A DNA stretch of 64,000 bases from Pseudocitrobacter vendiensis (lineage in GTDB: Bacteria > Pseudomonadota > Gammaproteobacteria > Enterobacterales > Enterobacteriaceae), in NCBI RefSeq assembly GCF_943590815.1, contig NZ_CALSBS010000019.1, forward strand, positions 1 to 64,000, read 5' to 3'. The notes below the pieces were generated by a model. That model saw only the letters and a program-made list of their open reading frames with translations. It was not told the DNA's origin and did not search any database. Positions 56,772 to 64,000 of this stretch are shown here, in pieces (the stretch's first letter is position 1; every line of letters begins with the position of its first letter). The translations under genes were made by a program, and so were the position numbers.

Positions 56772-57107
56772 ATGCCAAAGATTGTTTTTCTGCCCCACCA
56801 GGACCTGTGTCCGGATGGTGTAGTTGTGGAAGCTGAGACCGGTGAAACCATTCTGAATGCGGCGCTGCGCAGCGGTATCGAGATTGAACACGCCTGCGAA
56901 AAATCCTGTGCCTGCACCACCTGCCACTGCATCGTGCGTGAGGGTTTCGATTCTCTGCCAGAAAGCACTGAAGATGAAGACGATATGCTGGATAAAGCCT
57001 GGGGGCTGGAGCCGGATAGCCGTCTGAGCTGTCAGGCGCGCGTCACCGACGAAGATCTGGTAGTCGAAATTCCGCGTTACACAATTAACCACGCACGCGA
57101 GCACTAA
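56772..57107 (+). CDS. fdx: [2Fe-2S] ferredoxin Fdx
   Basis: Fdx is the adrenodoxin-type ferredoxin that supplies electrons for cluster assembly on IscU. The 111-residue protein carries the cluster region [13 protein letters not shown] (C42, C48, C51 as ligands) and the fourth Cys in LSCQARV near 87. Confidence 0.96.
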   Translation: MPKIVFLPHQDLCPDGVVVEAETGETILNAALRSGIEIEHACEKSCACTTCHCIVREGFDSLPESTEDEDDMLDKAWGLEPDSRLSCQARVTDEDLVVEIPRYTINHAREH

Positions 57108-57118
57108 CAGAGGATAGT

Positions 57119-57319
57119 ATGGGACTGAAGTGGACTGACAGCCGTGAAATCGGCGAAGCGCTTTACGACACCTTCCCGGATACCGATCCGAAGACCGTGC
57201 GCTTTACTGACCTGCACCAATGGATTTGCGACCTTGAGGATTTTGATGATGACCCTCAGGCATCAAATGAAAAAATCCTTGAGGCAATTCTGCTAGTCTG
57301 GTTAGACGAAGCTGAATAA
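57119..57319 (+). CDS. iscX: IscX (YfhJ) Fe-S assembly regulator
   Basis: IscX is a small acidic protein that binds IscS and iron and tunes cluster assembly. At 66 residues it is as in E. coli, with the conserved start [17 protein letters not shown] and the acidic DLEDFDDDP. It is the last dedicated isc gene. Confidence 0.95.
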   Translation: MGLKWTDSREIGEALYDTFPDTDPKTVRFTDLHQWICDLEDFDDDPQASNEKILEAILLVWLDEAE

Positions 57320-57328
57320 GTCACATAT

Positions 57329-57354
57329 CGGGCTGCCTTCGGGTGGCCCGTTTA
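57329..57354 (+). terminator. hairpin between iscX and pepB
   Basis: CGGGC / GCCCG, extended by wobble and CC/GG pairs, form a stem around a short loop, followed by TTTACT. The T-run is short, so it is probably a partial terminator limiting read-through into pepB. Confidence 0.55.
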
Positions 57355-57372
57355 CTAATAAGGATAACTAAA

Positions 57373-58659
57373 ATGACCGAAGCGATGAATATTACGCTTA
57401 CCACGCAGCCAGCCGATGCGCGCTGGGGCGAAAAAGCGACTTATAGCATTAATGATAATGGAATCTCTCTGCACCTGACCGGTAAGGACGACCTTGGCCT
57501 GATTCAGCGCGCGGCGCGTAAAATTGATGGTCTGGGCATTAAACACGTGGCGCTGACCGGCGAAGGCTGGAGCGCCGATAGCGCGTGGGCTTTCTGGGCC
57601 GGTTATAAAGGGCCGAAAGGCACGCGTAAAGTGGAATGGCCAGAACTGGATGACGCGCAGCGTCAGGAGCTGGATAACCGCCTGACCATCATCGACTGGG
57701 TGCGTGATACCATCAACGCCCCGGCGGAAGACGTCGGCCCGTCACAGTTGGCGCAGCGTGCGGTCGATCTGCTGTGCAGCGTGGCTTGCGATCAGGTCTC
57801 TTATCGTATCACCAAAGGTGAAGATCTGCGCGAGCAGAACTACATGGGGATTCACACCGTAGGCCGTGGCTCCGAGCGCGCGCCGGTACTGCTGGCGCTG
57901 GACTACAACCCAACCGGCGATAAAGACGCACCGGTCTATGCCTGCCTGGTCGGCAAAGGCATCACCTTCGATTCCGGCGGTTATAGCCTGAAGCAAAGCG
58001 CGTTCATGGACTCGATGAAGTCTGACATGGGCGGTGCGGCGATGGTTACCGGTGCGCTGGCGTTTGCTATCACTCGTGGCCTGAACAAACGTGTGAAACT
58101 ATACCTGTGCTGCGCCGATAACATGGTGAGCGGCAACGCTTTCAAACTGGGCGATATCATTCACTATCGTAACGGTAAAAACGTTGAAGTGATGAACACT
58201 GATGCAGAAGGGCGTCTGGTGCTGGCCGATGGCCTGATTGACGCGTCTGCGCAGAAACCAGAGCTGATTATTGATGCGGCGACCCTCACCGGTGCGGCGA
58301 AAACCGCGCTGGGTAACGATTATCACGCGCTGTTCAGCTTCGATGATGGCCTGGTCAATCGCATGATGGCGAGTGCGGCTGCGGAAAACGAACCGTTCTG
58401 GCGCCTGCCGCTGGCGGAGTTCCACCGCAACCAGTTGCCGTCCAACTTTGCTGAACTGAACAACACCGCGAACGCCACTTATCCGGCGGGTGCTAGCACG
58501 GCGGCGGGCTTCCTGTCTCACTTCGTTGAAAACTATCACCAGGGCTGGCTGCATATTGACTGCTCCGCTACTTATCGCAAAGGCGCGGTAGAGCAGTGGG
58601 CCGCCGGCGCGACCGGGCTGGGCGTGCGTACGATTGCGAATCTGCTGACCGCTGAATAA
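57373..58659 (+). CDS. pepB: aminopeptidase B
   Basis: PepB is a leucyl-aminopeptidase-family (M17) metalloenzyme that cleaves N-terminal residues from peptides. The 428-residue protein has the M17 signature NTDAEGRL near residue 275, and metal ligands in [14 protein letters not shown] and SDMGGAA. I chose the ATG at 57373 ([12 protein letters not shown]), preceded by AAGGAT, which matches the E. coli start (427 aa). Confidence 0.95.
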   Translation: MTEAMNITLTTQPADARWGEKATYSINDNGISLHLTGKDDLGLIQRAARKIDGLGIKHVALTGEGWSADSAWAFWAGYKGPKGTRKVEWPELDDAQRQELDNRLTIIDWVRDTINAPAEDVGPSQLAQRAVDLLCSVACDQVSYRITKGEDLREQNYMGIHTVGRGSERAPVLLALDYNPTGDKDAPVYACLVGKGITFDSGGYSLKQSAFMDSMKSDMGGAAMVTGALAFAITRGLNKRVKLYLCCADNMVSGNAFKLGDIIHYRNGKNVEVMNTDAEGRLVLADGLIDASAQKPELIIDAATLTGAAKTALGNDYHALFSFDDGLVNRMMASAAAENEPFWRLPLAEFHRNQLPSNFAELNNTANATYPAGASTAAGFLSHFVENYHQGWLHIDCSATYRKGAVEQWAAGATGLGVRTIANLLTAE

Positions 58660-58669
58660 TCTTTGTGGC

Positions 58670-58759
58670 TCCTCACCCTAACCCTCTCCCTCAGGGAGAG
58701 GGGAGTGCTCTGTGCGGTTTTCTCCCTCTCCCTGAGGGAGAGGGCCGGGGTGAGGGGGA
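58670..58759. repeat. paired GC-rich palindromic repeat
   Basis: Two inverted units, each a CCCTCTCCC-type hairpin (near 58683 and 58724), lie between pepB and sseB. An open reading frame passes through in frame with sseB, but the peptide it encodes is repeat-derived. The sseB start is downstream. Confidence 0.82.
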
Positions 58760-58781
58760 AACCGACATTCTGGAACCCACT

Positions 58782-59558
58782 ATGTCCGAAACCAAAAACG
58801 AATTAGAAACCCTGCTTGAGCAGGCGGCGACCGAACCGGCACATCGCCCGGCGTTTTTCCGCACGCTGCTGGAATCCACCGTGTGGGTGCCTGGTACAGC
58901 GGCTAAAGGCGAACAAATTGTGGAAGACAGCGCACTCGATTTACAGCACTGGGAAAAGGATGACGGCACTTCCGTTATTCCCTTTTTCACCTCGCTGGAA
59001 GCCTTGCAGCAAGCCGTTGAAGAGGAACAGGCGTTCGTGGTCATGCCCGTTCGCACATTGTTTGAAATGACCCTCGGCGAAACGCTGTTCCTCAATGCCA
59101 AACTGCCGACCGGAAAAGAGTTCACCCCGCGCGAAATCAGCCATCTGATTGGTGAAGAGGGAAACCCGCTCAGTACCCAGGAAGTGCTGGAAGGCGGCGA
59201 ATCGCTGATCCTCTCCGAAGTGGCGGAGCCGCCTGCCCAAATGGTGGATTCGCTCACCACGCTGTTTAAAACCATCAAACCGGTGAAACGCGCGTTTATC
59301 TGTTCAATCAAAGAGAGTGCAGAAGGCGAGGCGAACCTGCTGATTGGTATCGAAGCAGACGGTGATATTGAAGAGATTATTCACGCCGCAGGCAGCGTGG
59401 CGACCGATACGCTACCGGGCGATGAACCGATTGATATCTGCCAGGTGGTAAAAGGGGAAAAGGGAATCAGCCACTTTATTACCGAACATATCACGCCGTT
59501 CTACGAACGCCGCTGGGGCGGCTTCCTGCGTGATTTTAAACAGAATCGGATTATCTAA
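58782..59558 (+). CDS. sseB: enhanced serine sensitivity protein SseB
   Basis: The 258-residue protein matches E. coli SseB, whose overexpression raises serine sensitivity; the molecular role is unclear. It is acidic and has N-terminal (LETLLEQAATEPAHRPAFFR) and C-terminal domains of the SseB family. The start at 58782 (MSETKNELETLLEQ) is preferred; a longer reading from 58665 would translate the paired repeat. It is the last gene read from the isc side. Confidence 0.93.
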   Translation: MSETKNELETLLEQAATEPAHRPAFFRTLLESTVWVPGTAAKGEQIVEDSALDLQHWEKDDGTSVIPFFTSLEALQQAVEEEQAFVVMPVRTLFEMTLGETLFLNAKLPTGKEFTPREISHLIGEEGNPLSTQEVLEGGESLILSEVAEPPAQMVDSLTTLFKTIKPVKRAFICSIKESAEGEANLLIGIEADGDIEEIIHAAGSVATDTLPGDEPIDICQVVKGEKGISHFITEHITPFYERRWGGFLRDFKQNRII

Positions 59559-59564
59559 GTTCGA

Positions 59565-59859
59565 GGAAGGCCGCCCCGCAGGGCGGCATCCTGGCTTACC
59601 TGCCCATTACATTGATTGCGTTGCGAAAAGCGTAGCCTGAAAGATCCCAGTCTTCGTTAACGTGAGCAAACAGCGTGCTGGTTACAATAAGCACGATACA
59701 AACGTATCGTTTCATTGCGCGGTCCATGCAAAGACCGCATCACGGCAGCACCACTGGCGATAATGACGCGATAGCAAGTACCGGATAGTACCTGCGCTTA
59801 CGGCCACGGAACATCCTCTCCAGAAGCCAGTGCCCGTTTGCGAGACGGCGGAAAGGGCC
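59565..59859 (-). ncRNA. ryfA: timP mRNA (formerly RyfA/PAIR-type RNA), approximate limits
   Basis: The sseB-sseA gap holds a minus-strand transcription unit in the place of E. coli RyfA, about 300 nt long. A TATTAT -10 box at 59866-59871 puts the start near 59859. The 3' end is a GC hairpin GCCGCCC / GGGCGGC near 59568-59587. In Salmonella the RyfA RNA is the mRNA for the small toxin TimP, and the same ORF type is found here at 59596-59715. Limits are inferred, not measured. Confidence 0.7.
59596..59715 (-). CDS. timP: TimP-like small hydrophobic protein (probable membrane toxin)
   Basis: A 39-codon ORF on the minus strand begins MKRYVCIVLIVTSTLFAHVN and ends in NAINVMGR. It has a basic start, about 13 hydrophobic residues, a possible signal-peptidase site after FA, then an acidic/aromatic segment (NEDWDLSGYAF). 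This fits TimP of Salmonella, a leader-like small protein that damages the cytoplasmic membrane when unrepressed. An ATG four codons upstream (59727) is possible. The ribosome site is weak, and a 5' leader of about 145 bases precedes it. I did not compare sequences by alignment. Confidence 0.65.
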   Translation of the reverse strand: MKRYVCIVLIVTSTLFAHVNEDWDLSGYAFRNAINVMGR

Positions 59860-59904
59860 GTTTAAATAATACCCTCTTTTTGCAAGGTTAATCCATAAGT
59901 GGAC

Positions 59905-59933
59905 TTGACTTCAGCGCTCTGAAAACGGATTAT
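59905..59933 (+). promoter_or_regulatory. sigma70 promoter of timR
   Basis: A near-consensus -35 TTGACT (59905-59910) and a -10 GATTAT (59928-59933) are separated by exactly 17 bases. Transcription would start near 59940 on the plus strand, divergent from timP. Confidence 0.75.
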
Positions 59934-59939
59934 TTCGTT

Positions 59940-60038
59940 ACCGGGTAGTACCTGCGTTGCTTTCGCAACACAACCCGCTGGAAAGGCCGCGAACCAGACC
60001 AGCAATAAAAAAACCGCCTTTTTATGGGCGGTTTTTTT
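59940..60038 (+). ncRNA. timR: TimR-like antisense small RNA
   Basis: From the promoter above, a short transcript of about 100 nt would end at the terminator CCGCC / GGCGG with a T7 run (60014-60038). Its 5' end carries TTACCGGGTAGTACCTGCG (59938-59956), which repeats 17 of 19 bases of GTACCGGATAGTACCTGCG at 59778-59796 in the timP leader. Because timP is read from the other strand, the two RNAs can pair over this stretch, with one further G-U pair. This matches the known repression of timP by TimR in Salmonella. Confidence 0.65.
60014..60038. terminator. bidirectional terminator between timR and sseA
   Basis: CCGCC / GGCGG with a TTTTTATG loop is flanked by A-run on the left and T-run on the right. 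It can end the timR transcript and the convergent sseA mRNA, whose stop is at 60055. Confidence 0.85.
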
Positions 60039-60054
60039 ATTGCTGCAATGCGCG

Positions 60055-60900
60055 TTACTTCACCGGCTCAACCGGCAAGTCATCGCGTGCGCCCCATTCG
60101 CTCCAGGCACCGTCATACAACGTCACATCATCGGCTTCTAGCGTCGCCAGCGCCAGCACAACCACTGCTGCCGTTACGCCAGAACCGCAACTGGCAACGA
60201 TTGGACGGTTGAGGTCAACGCCTGCGCGATCAAAAATCGCGGTTAATTCATCAACGGTTTTCAGCTCACCGTTGAAGACTAAGTCGCCCCACGGCACGTT
60301 ACGCGCCCCAGGAATGTGCCCACGACGTAAGCCCGGGCGTGGCTCGTCAACTTCGGCGTTAAAGCGTGGTGCCGGGCGGGCGTCGACGATTTGCGCAGTG
60401 CCTTCGTGGCTAATTAGCAGCACGTCGGTCAGGCGCTTGATCTTCTGAGCATCGAATTTCACCTCGAAGTCGCCTTCGACCATATCGACATTACCCTGCT
60501 CAAGCAGGTAATCATCGCGTTGCCAGCCCGCTAATCCGCCAGCCAGAATTGAGACTTTTTCAGCGCCAAATGTACGCAGCATCCACCAGGCGCGCGGCGC
60601 GGAGAAGAGATTACCCTCATCGTACACCACCAGATGTTTATCGCTGCTGACGCCCAGTTCACGCATAGCAACTGCGAAGGCTTCCGGGCGCGGCATCATG
60701 TGCGGGAGCGGGGTGGTATGGTCTGAAAGCGCTTCAATATCAAAGAAAAGGGCATCAGGGAGATGACCGTCGCGGTACTCTGCGGCCATATCACGATGTT
60801 CCTGCCCCGGCGGCGCCATGCGGGCATCGATAATCTGCACTTCCGGGTCATTAATGTGTTCTGCCAGCCAGTCGGCGGCGACAAAGAAAGAGGTGCTCAT
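60055..60900 (-). CDS. sseA: 3-mercaptopyruvate sulfurtransferase SseA
   Basis: SseA moves sulfur from 3-mercaptopyruvate to acceptors such as cyanide or thiols. It has two rhodanese domains; the first is inactive, and the second carries the active-site loop SCGSGVTA with the catalytic Cys near residue 237. I chose the ATG at 60900, with GGAGG five bases upstream, giving 281 residues as in E. coli. An ATG four codons earlier overlaps that ribosome site. It is divergent from yfhM. Confidence 0.95.
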   Translation of the reverse strand: MSTSFFVAADWLAEHINDPEVQIIDARMAPPGQEHRDMAAEYRDGHLPDALFFDIEALSDHTTPLPHMMPRPEAFAVAMRELGVSSDKHLVVYDEGNLFSAPRAWWMLRTFGAEKVSILAGGLAGWQRDDYLLEQGNVDMVEGDFEVKFDAQKIKRLTDVLLISHEGTAQIVDARPAPRFNAEVDEPRPGLRRGHIPGARNVPWGDLVFNGELKTVDELTAIFDRAGVDLNRPIVASCGSGVTAAVVVLALATLEADDVTLYDGAWSEWGARDDLPVEPVK

Positions 60901-61119
60901 ATGGGCCTCCATTTATCAGTTGTAAACGAATTGTCGGCGTTTTGCCCGGCAGTGACAAGTTAATGACTCCTGGTATGTGATAACACCGAATAAGTTACTG
61001 AATAAATAATTCGAAAAAAGACCACAATTTAAACGTCCCGAGAGGTGGTAAAACGCTGTTCACGCGTAATACTATTGAGCATTCATGACAAACAGGCTCC
61101 AGAGCCAGAGGTTCTAAGG

Positions 61120-64000
61120 ATGAAACCCTTCCGTTTGGCGGCACTTGCGCTGCTTGCCGCATCGACGCTTGCCGGCTGTGATAATAACGATAAAGAGAAA
61201 ACCGGTGCGCCTGCTCCCGCAGCCACAACGGCTACCCCGGCGATGCCTGCTCCTGCAAAACCTGATAGCGCGACGTTAGCCAAACTGGCTCAACAGAGCG
61301 AAGGAAAGGCCTTAACCCTGCTGGATGCCTCGGAAGTGCAGCTTGAAGGCGCCTCTGCGCTGGTGCTCACGTTCTCAGTGCCGCTCGATCCCAATCAGGA
61401 TTTCGCCAAAACCGTGCATGCCGTCGATAAAAAGAGCGGCAAGATTGACGGTGCCTGGGAGCTTGCACCGAATTTGAAAGAGTTACGTCTGCGGCATCTG
61501 GAGCCAAAACGCGAACTGATTGTGACCATTGATCCTGAACTGGTCGCGGTGAATAAAGAGACGCTGGGCAAAGGCGTCGAAAAAACAATATCAACCCGTG
61601 ATATTGCGCCAACGGTCGGCTTTGCCAGCCGTGGCTCGCTGCTGCCGGGTAAAGTGGTGGAAGGGCTGCCGGTGATGGCGCTCAACGTCAACAACGTCGA
61701 TGTTAACTTCTACCGCGTGAAGCCGGAGTCGCTGGCGTCGTTTGTCAGTTCGTGGGAATACCGTAATTCGCTAAGTAACTGGGAATCTGACGAACTGCTG
61801 AAGATGGCTGATTTAGTCTACACCGGGCGCTTCGATCTCAACCCGGAACGTAACACCCGCGAGAAACTGCTGCTGCCGCTGAAAGATATCAAACCCCTGC
61901 AACAGTCCGGTGTTTATATCGCGGTGATGAATCAGGCAGGACACTATAACTACAGCAATGCCGCCACGCTCTTTACCCTGAGCGATATCGGCCTTTCTGC
62001 GCACCGCTATCACAATCGACTGGACGTCTTTACCCAAAGTCTGGAAAACGGCGCGGCGCAGGCGGCGGTCGATGTCCAACTGCTGAACGAAAAAGGGCAA
62101 ACTCTGGCGCAAGCGAACAGTGATGCGCAGGGCCACGCCACGCTGCAAACCGATAAAGAAGCGGCGCTGGTGCTGGCGCGTAAAGATGGACAAACCACGC
62201 TGCTCGATCTCAAACTCCCGGCGCTCGATCTCGCTGAATTCGCCATTGCCGGCGCGCCTGGCTACAGCAAACAGTTCTTCATGTTTGGCCCGCGCGATCT
62301 CTATCGTCCTGGTGAAACCGTCATCCTGAACGGACTGCTGCGCGATGGCGATGGCAAACCACTGGCGGAACAACCGGTCAAAATCGACGTGGTGAAACCC
62401 GACGGCCAGGTGGTTCGCAGCGTGGTCAGCAAACCGGTGAACGGTCTGTATCAGTTCACCTATCCGCTCGACAGCGGGGCCGCGACCGGAATGTGGCATA
62501 TTCGCGCCAACACCGGTGATAACCAGCGTCAGGAGTGGGATTTCCACGTTGAAGATTTCATGCCAGAACGCCTGGCGCTTAACCTGAGCGCCCAGAAAAC
62601 CCCGCTGGCACCAGAAGATGATGTGAAGTTTGGCGTTGTCGGTTACTACCTCTATGGCGCACCGGCCAATGGCAACACCTTACAGGGCAAGCTGTTCCTG
62701 CGTCCGCTTCGTGATGCGGTGGCTGCCCTGCCGGGTTTCCAGTTCGGCGATATAGCTGAAGAGAATCTCTCGCGCAGTCTGGATGAAGCCAGCCTGACGC
62801 TGGATGAAAAAGGGCGCGGGGAAGTGACTACCTCCAGCCAGTGGCAGGAAGCACATTCTCCGTTGCAGGTCATTTTACAGGCCAGCTTGCTGGAATCCGG
62901 TGGCCGCCCGGTGACGCGTCGTGCCGAACAGGCTATCTGGCCTGCGCCGGAACTGCCGGGTATTCGACCGCAGTTCGCCAGCAAAGCGGTGTATGACTAT
63001 CGCACCGACACCACGGTGAATCAGCCGATTGTCGACGAAGACAGCCAGGCGGCATTTGATATCGTTTATGCCAATGCTCAGGGCGAGCGCAAAGCGGTAG
63101 AAGGCTTGCAGGTGCGTCTTATTCGTGAACGCCGCGACTACTACTGGAACTGGTCAGAAGACGAGGGCTGGAAATCCCAGTTTGACCAGAAAGACCTGGT
63201 GGAAGGCGAAGAGAGCCTTAACCTGAAAGCAGATGAAACTGGTAAGGTCAGTTTCCCGGTCGAGTGGGGCGCTTATCGTCTGGAAGTCAAAGGGCCGAAC
63301 GACACCATCAGTAGTGTTCGTTTCTGGGCCGGTTACAGTTGGCAGGATAACAGCGACGGCAGCGGCGCGGCGCGTCCGGATCGCGTGACCATGAAGCTGG
63401 ATAAACCGTCTTATAAACCGGGCGATACCATCAAGCTGCACGTAGCTGCCCCGGCGGCGGGCAAAGGCTATGCAATGGTGGAATCGAGCGAAGGCCCGTT
63501 GTGGTGGCAGGAAATCACCGTTCCGGCGGAAGGGCTGGATCTCTCCATTCCGGTGGATAAAAGCTGGAATCGTCATGACCTCTATTTGAGTTCGCTGGTG
63601 GTGCGTCCGGGTGACAAATCCCGTTCCGCCACGCCAAAACGCGCGGTCGGTGTACTGCATCTGCCGCTCGGCGATGAGAACCGTCGTCTGAATATCGCTC
63701 TTGATGCGCCTGCGAAAATGCGCCCGAATCAGCCGTTGACGGTAAAAGTGAAAGTTGACCGCAAAGAGGGCGCGGCGCCGAAACAGGTGAATGTGCTGCT
63801 TTCGGCGGTGGATAGCGGCGTCCTGAACATTACTGATTACACCACGCCCGATCCGTGGCAGGGCTTCTTTGGTCAGAAACGCTATGGTGCGGATATTTAT
63901 GATATCTACGGCCAGGTGATTGAAGGGCAGGGGCGACTGGCGAGCCTGCGTTTTGGTGGTGATGGCGACGAACTGAAACGCGGCGGTAAACCGCCGGTAA
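61120..64000 (+). CDS. yfhM: bacterial alpha-2-macroglobulin YfhM (5' part, cut by window end)
   Basis: This is the start of a large periplasmic protease-trapping lipoprotein; about 960 of an expected ~1650 codons are present. The signal peptide ends in the lipobox LAGC with Cys20; the +2 Asp (CDNND) predicts retention in the inner membrane. A Pro/Ala-rich linker follows, then repeated macroglobulin (MG) domains, including FMFGPRDLYRPGETV and YNWSEDEGWKSQFD-like segments. The thioester motif (CLEQ) lies beyond the window. AAGGA precedes the ATG. The known partner pbpC is expected just downstream of this gene. Homology is strong over the whole visible part. Confidence 0.96.
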   Translation, partial: MKPFRLAALALLAASTLAGCDNNDKEKTGAPAPAATTATPAMPAPAKPDSATLAKLAQQSEGKALTLLDASEVQLEGASALVLTFSVPLDPNQDFAKTVHAVDKKSGKIDGAWELAPNLKELRLRHLEPKRELIVTIDPELVAVNKETLGKGVEKTISTRDIAPTVGFASRGSLLPGKVVEGLPVMALNVNNVDVNFYRVKPESLASFVSSWEYRNSLSNWESDELLKMADLVYTGRFDLNPERNTREKLLLPLKDIKPLQQSGVYIAVMNQAGHYNYSNAATLFTLSDIGLSAHRYHNRLDVFTQSLENGAAQAAVDVQLLNEKGQTLAQANSDAQGHATLQTDKEAALVLARKDGQTTLLDLKLPALDLAEFAIAGAPGYSKQFFMFGPRDLYRPGETVILNGLLRDGDGKPLAEQPVKIDVVKPDGQVVRSVVSKPVNGLYQFTYPLDSGAATGMWHIRANTGDNQRQEWDFHVEDFMPERLALNLSAQKTPLAPEDDVKFGVVGYYLYGAPANGNTLQGKLFLRPLRDAVAALPGFQFGDIAEENLSRSLDEASLTLDEKGRGEVTTSSQWQEAHSPLQVILQASLLESGGRPVTRRAEQAIWPAPELPGIRPQFASKAVYDYRTDTTVNQPIVDEDSQAAFDIVYANAQGERKAVEGLQVRLIRERRDYYWNWSEDEGWKSQFDQKDLVEGEESLNLKADETGKVSFPVEWGAYRLEVKGPNDTISSVRFWAGYSWQDNSDGSGAARPDRVTMKLDKPSYKPGDTIKLHVAAPAAGKGYAMVESSEGPLWWQEITVPAEGLDLSIPVDKSWNRHDLYLSSLVVRPGDKSRSATPKRAVGVLHLPLGDENRRLNIALDAPAKMRPNQPLTVKVKVDRKEGAAPKQVNVLLSAVDSGVLNITDYTTPDPWQGFFGQKRYGADIYDIYGQVIEGQGRLASLRFGGDGDELKRGGKPPV

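Noticed and set aside
58665-58781. Upstream extension of sseB
   Set aside because: The extra 39 codons translate the paired palindromic repeat; the family start is at 58782.

Overview
This window is a conserved chromosomal stretch from a member of the Enterobacteriaceae close to Escherichia coli but not E. coli itself. Gene order follows the E. coli segment from the rrnG 5S rRNA and kgtP to yfhM. Protein lengths and motifs match the E. coli products almost gene for gene. Several E. coli genes I expect here from memory are missing: eamB/yfiE between grcA and srmB, shoB/ohsC between acpS and yfhL, yphB-H between glyA and yphA, and yfhR between csiE and suhB. GC-rich palindromic repeats, REP elements and one ERIC element suggest a genus such as Citrobacter, Enterobacter, Leclercia or Kluyvera; the sequence alone does not decide which. 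Only housekeeping-type chromosome is visible: no prophage, insertion sequence, integron or CRISPR array.

Layout. 1-12 kb: end of a 5S rRNA gene, kgtP, yfiM, pssA, the acetyltransferase pat, tapT, trxC, yfiF, ung, the anaerobic spare part grcA with a perfect FNR box, srmB and trmN6. 12-17 kb: nadB and the envelope stress operon rpoE-rseA-rseB-rseC, with a sigmaE autoregulatory promoter and what looks like a broken rseD leader ORF. 17-24 kb: lepA-lepB, then rnc-era-recO-pdxJ-acpS, where an ERIC element now separates era from recO. 24-32 kb: yfhL, yfhH, pgpC, tadA, mltF and purL; three of these genes need TTG starts. 32-37 kb: the small RNA GlmY with its sigma54/GlrR control region, then glrK-qseG-glrR-glnB. 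37-40 kb: divergent hmp (NsrR box) and glyA (PurR box). 40-48 kb: yphA, a complete hcaEFCBD phenylpropionate/cinnamate dioxygenase operon with hcaR and hcaT, and csiE. 48-50 kb: a DUF1007 plus NicO-type nickel/cobalt transporter pair where E. coli has yfhR. 50-59 kb: suhB, trmJ and the isc iron-sulfur assembly operon (iscRSUA-hscBA-fdx-iscX) running on to pepB and sseB. 59-64 kb: a timP/timR-like (formerly RyfA) small-toxin and antisense-RNA locus, sseA, and the 5' 2.9 kb of the alpha-2-macroglobulin gene yfhM.

The points most worth following are the timP/timR locus, which carries an intact 39-codon ORF and a duplicated 19-nt pairing segment; the disrupted rseD leader; the ERIC insertion that rebuilt the recO start region; and the metal-transport pair. 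Family identifications rest on recognised protein sequence and synteny. Statements about E. coli gene content and sequence come from memory and were not checked against a database.
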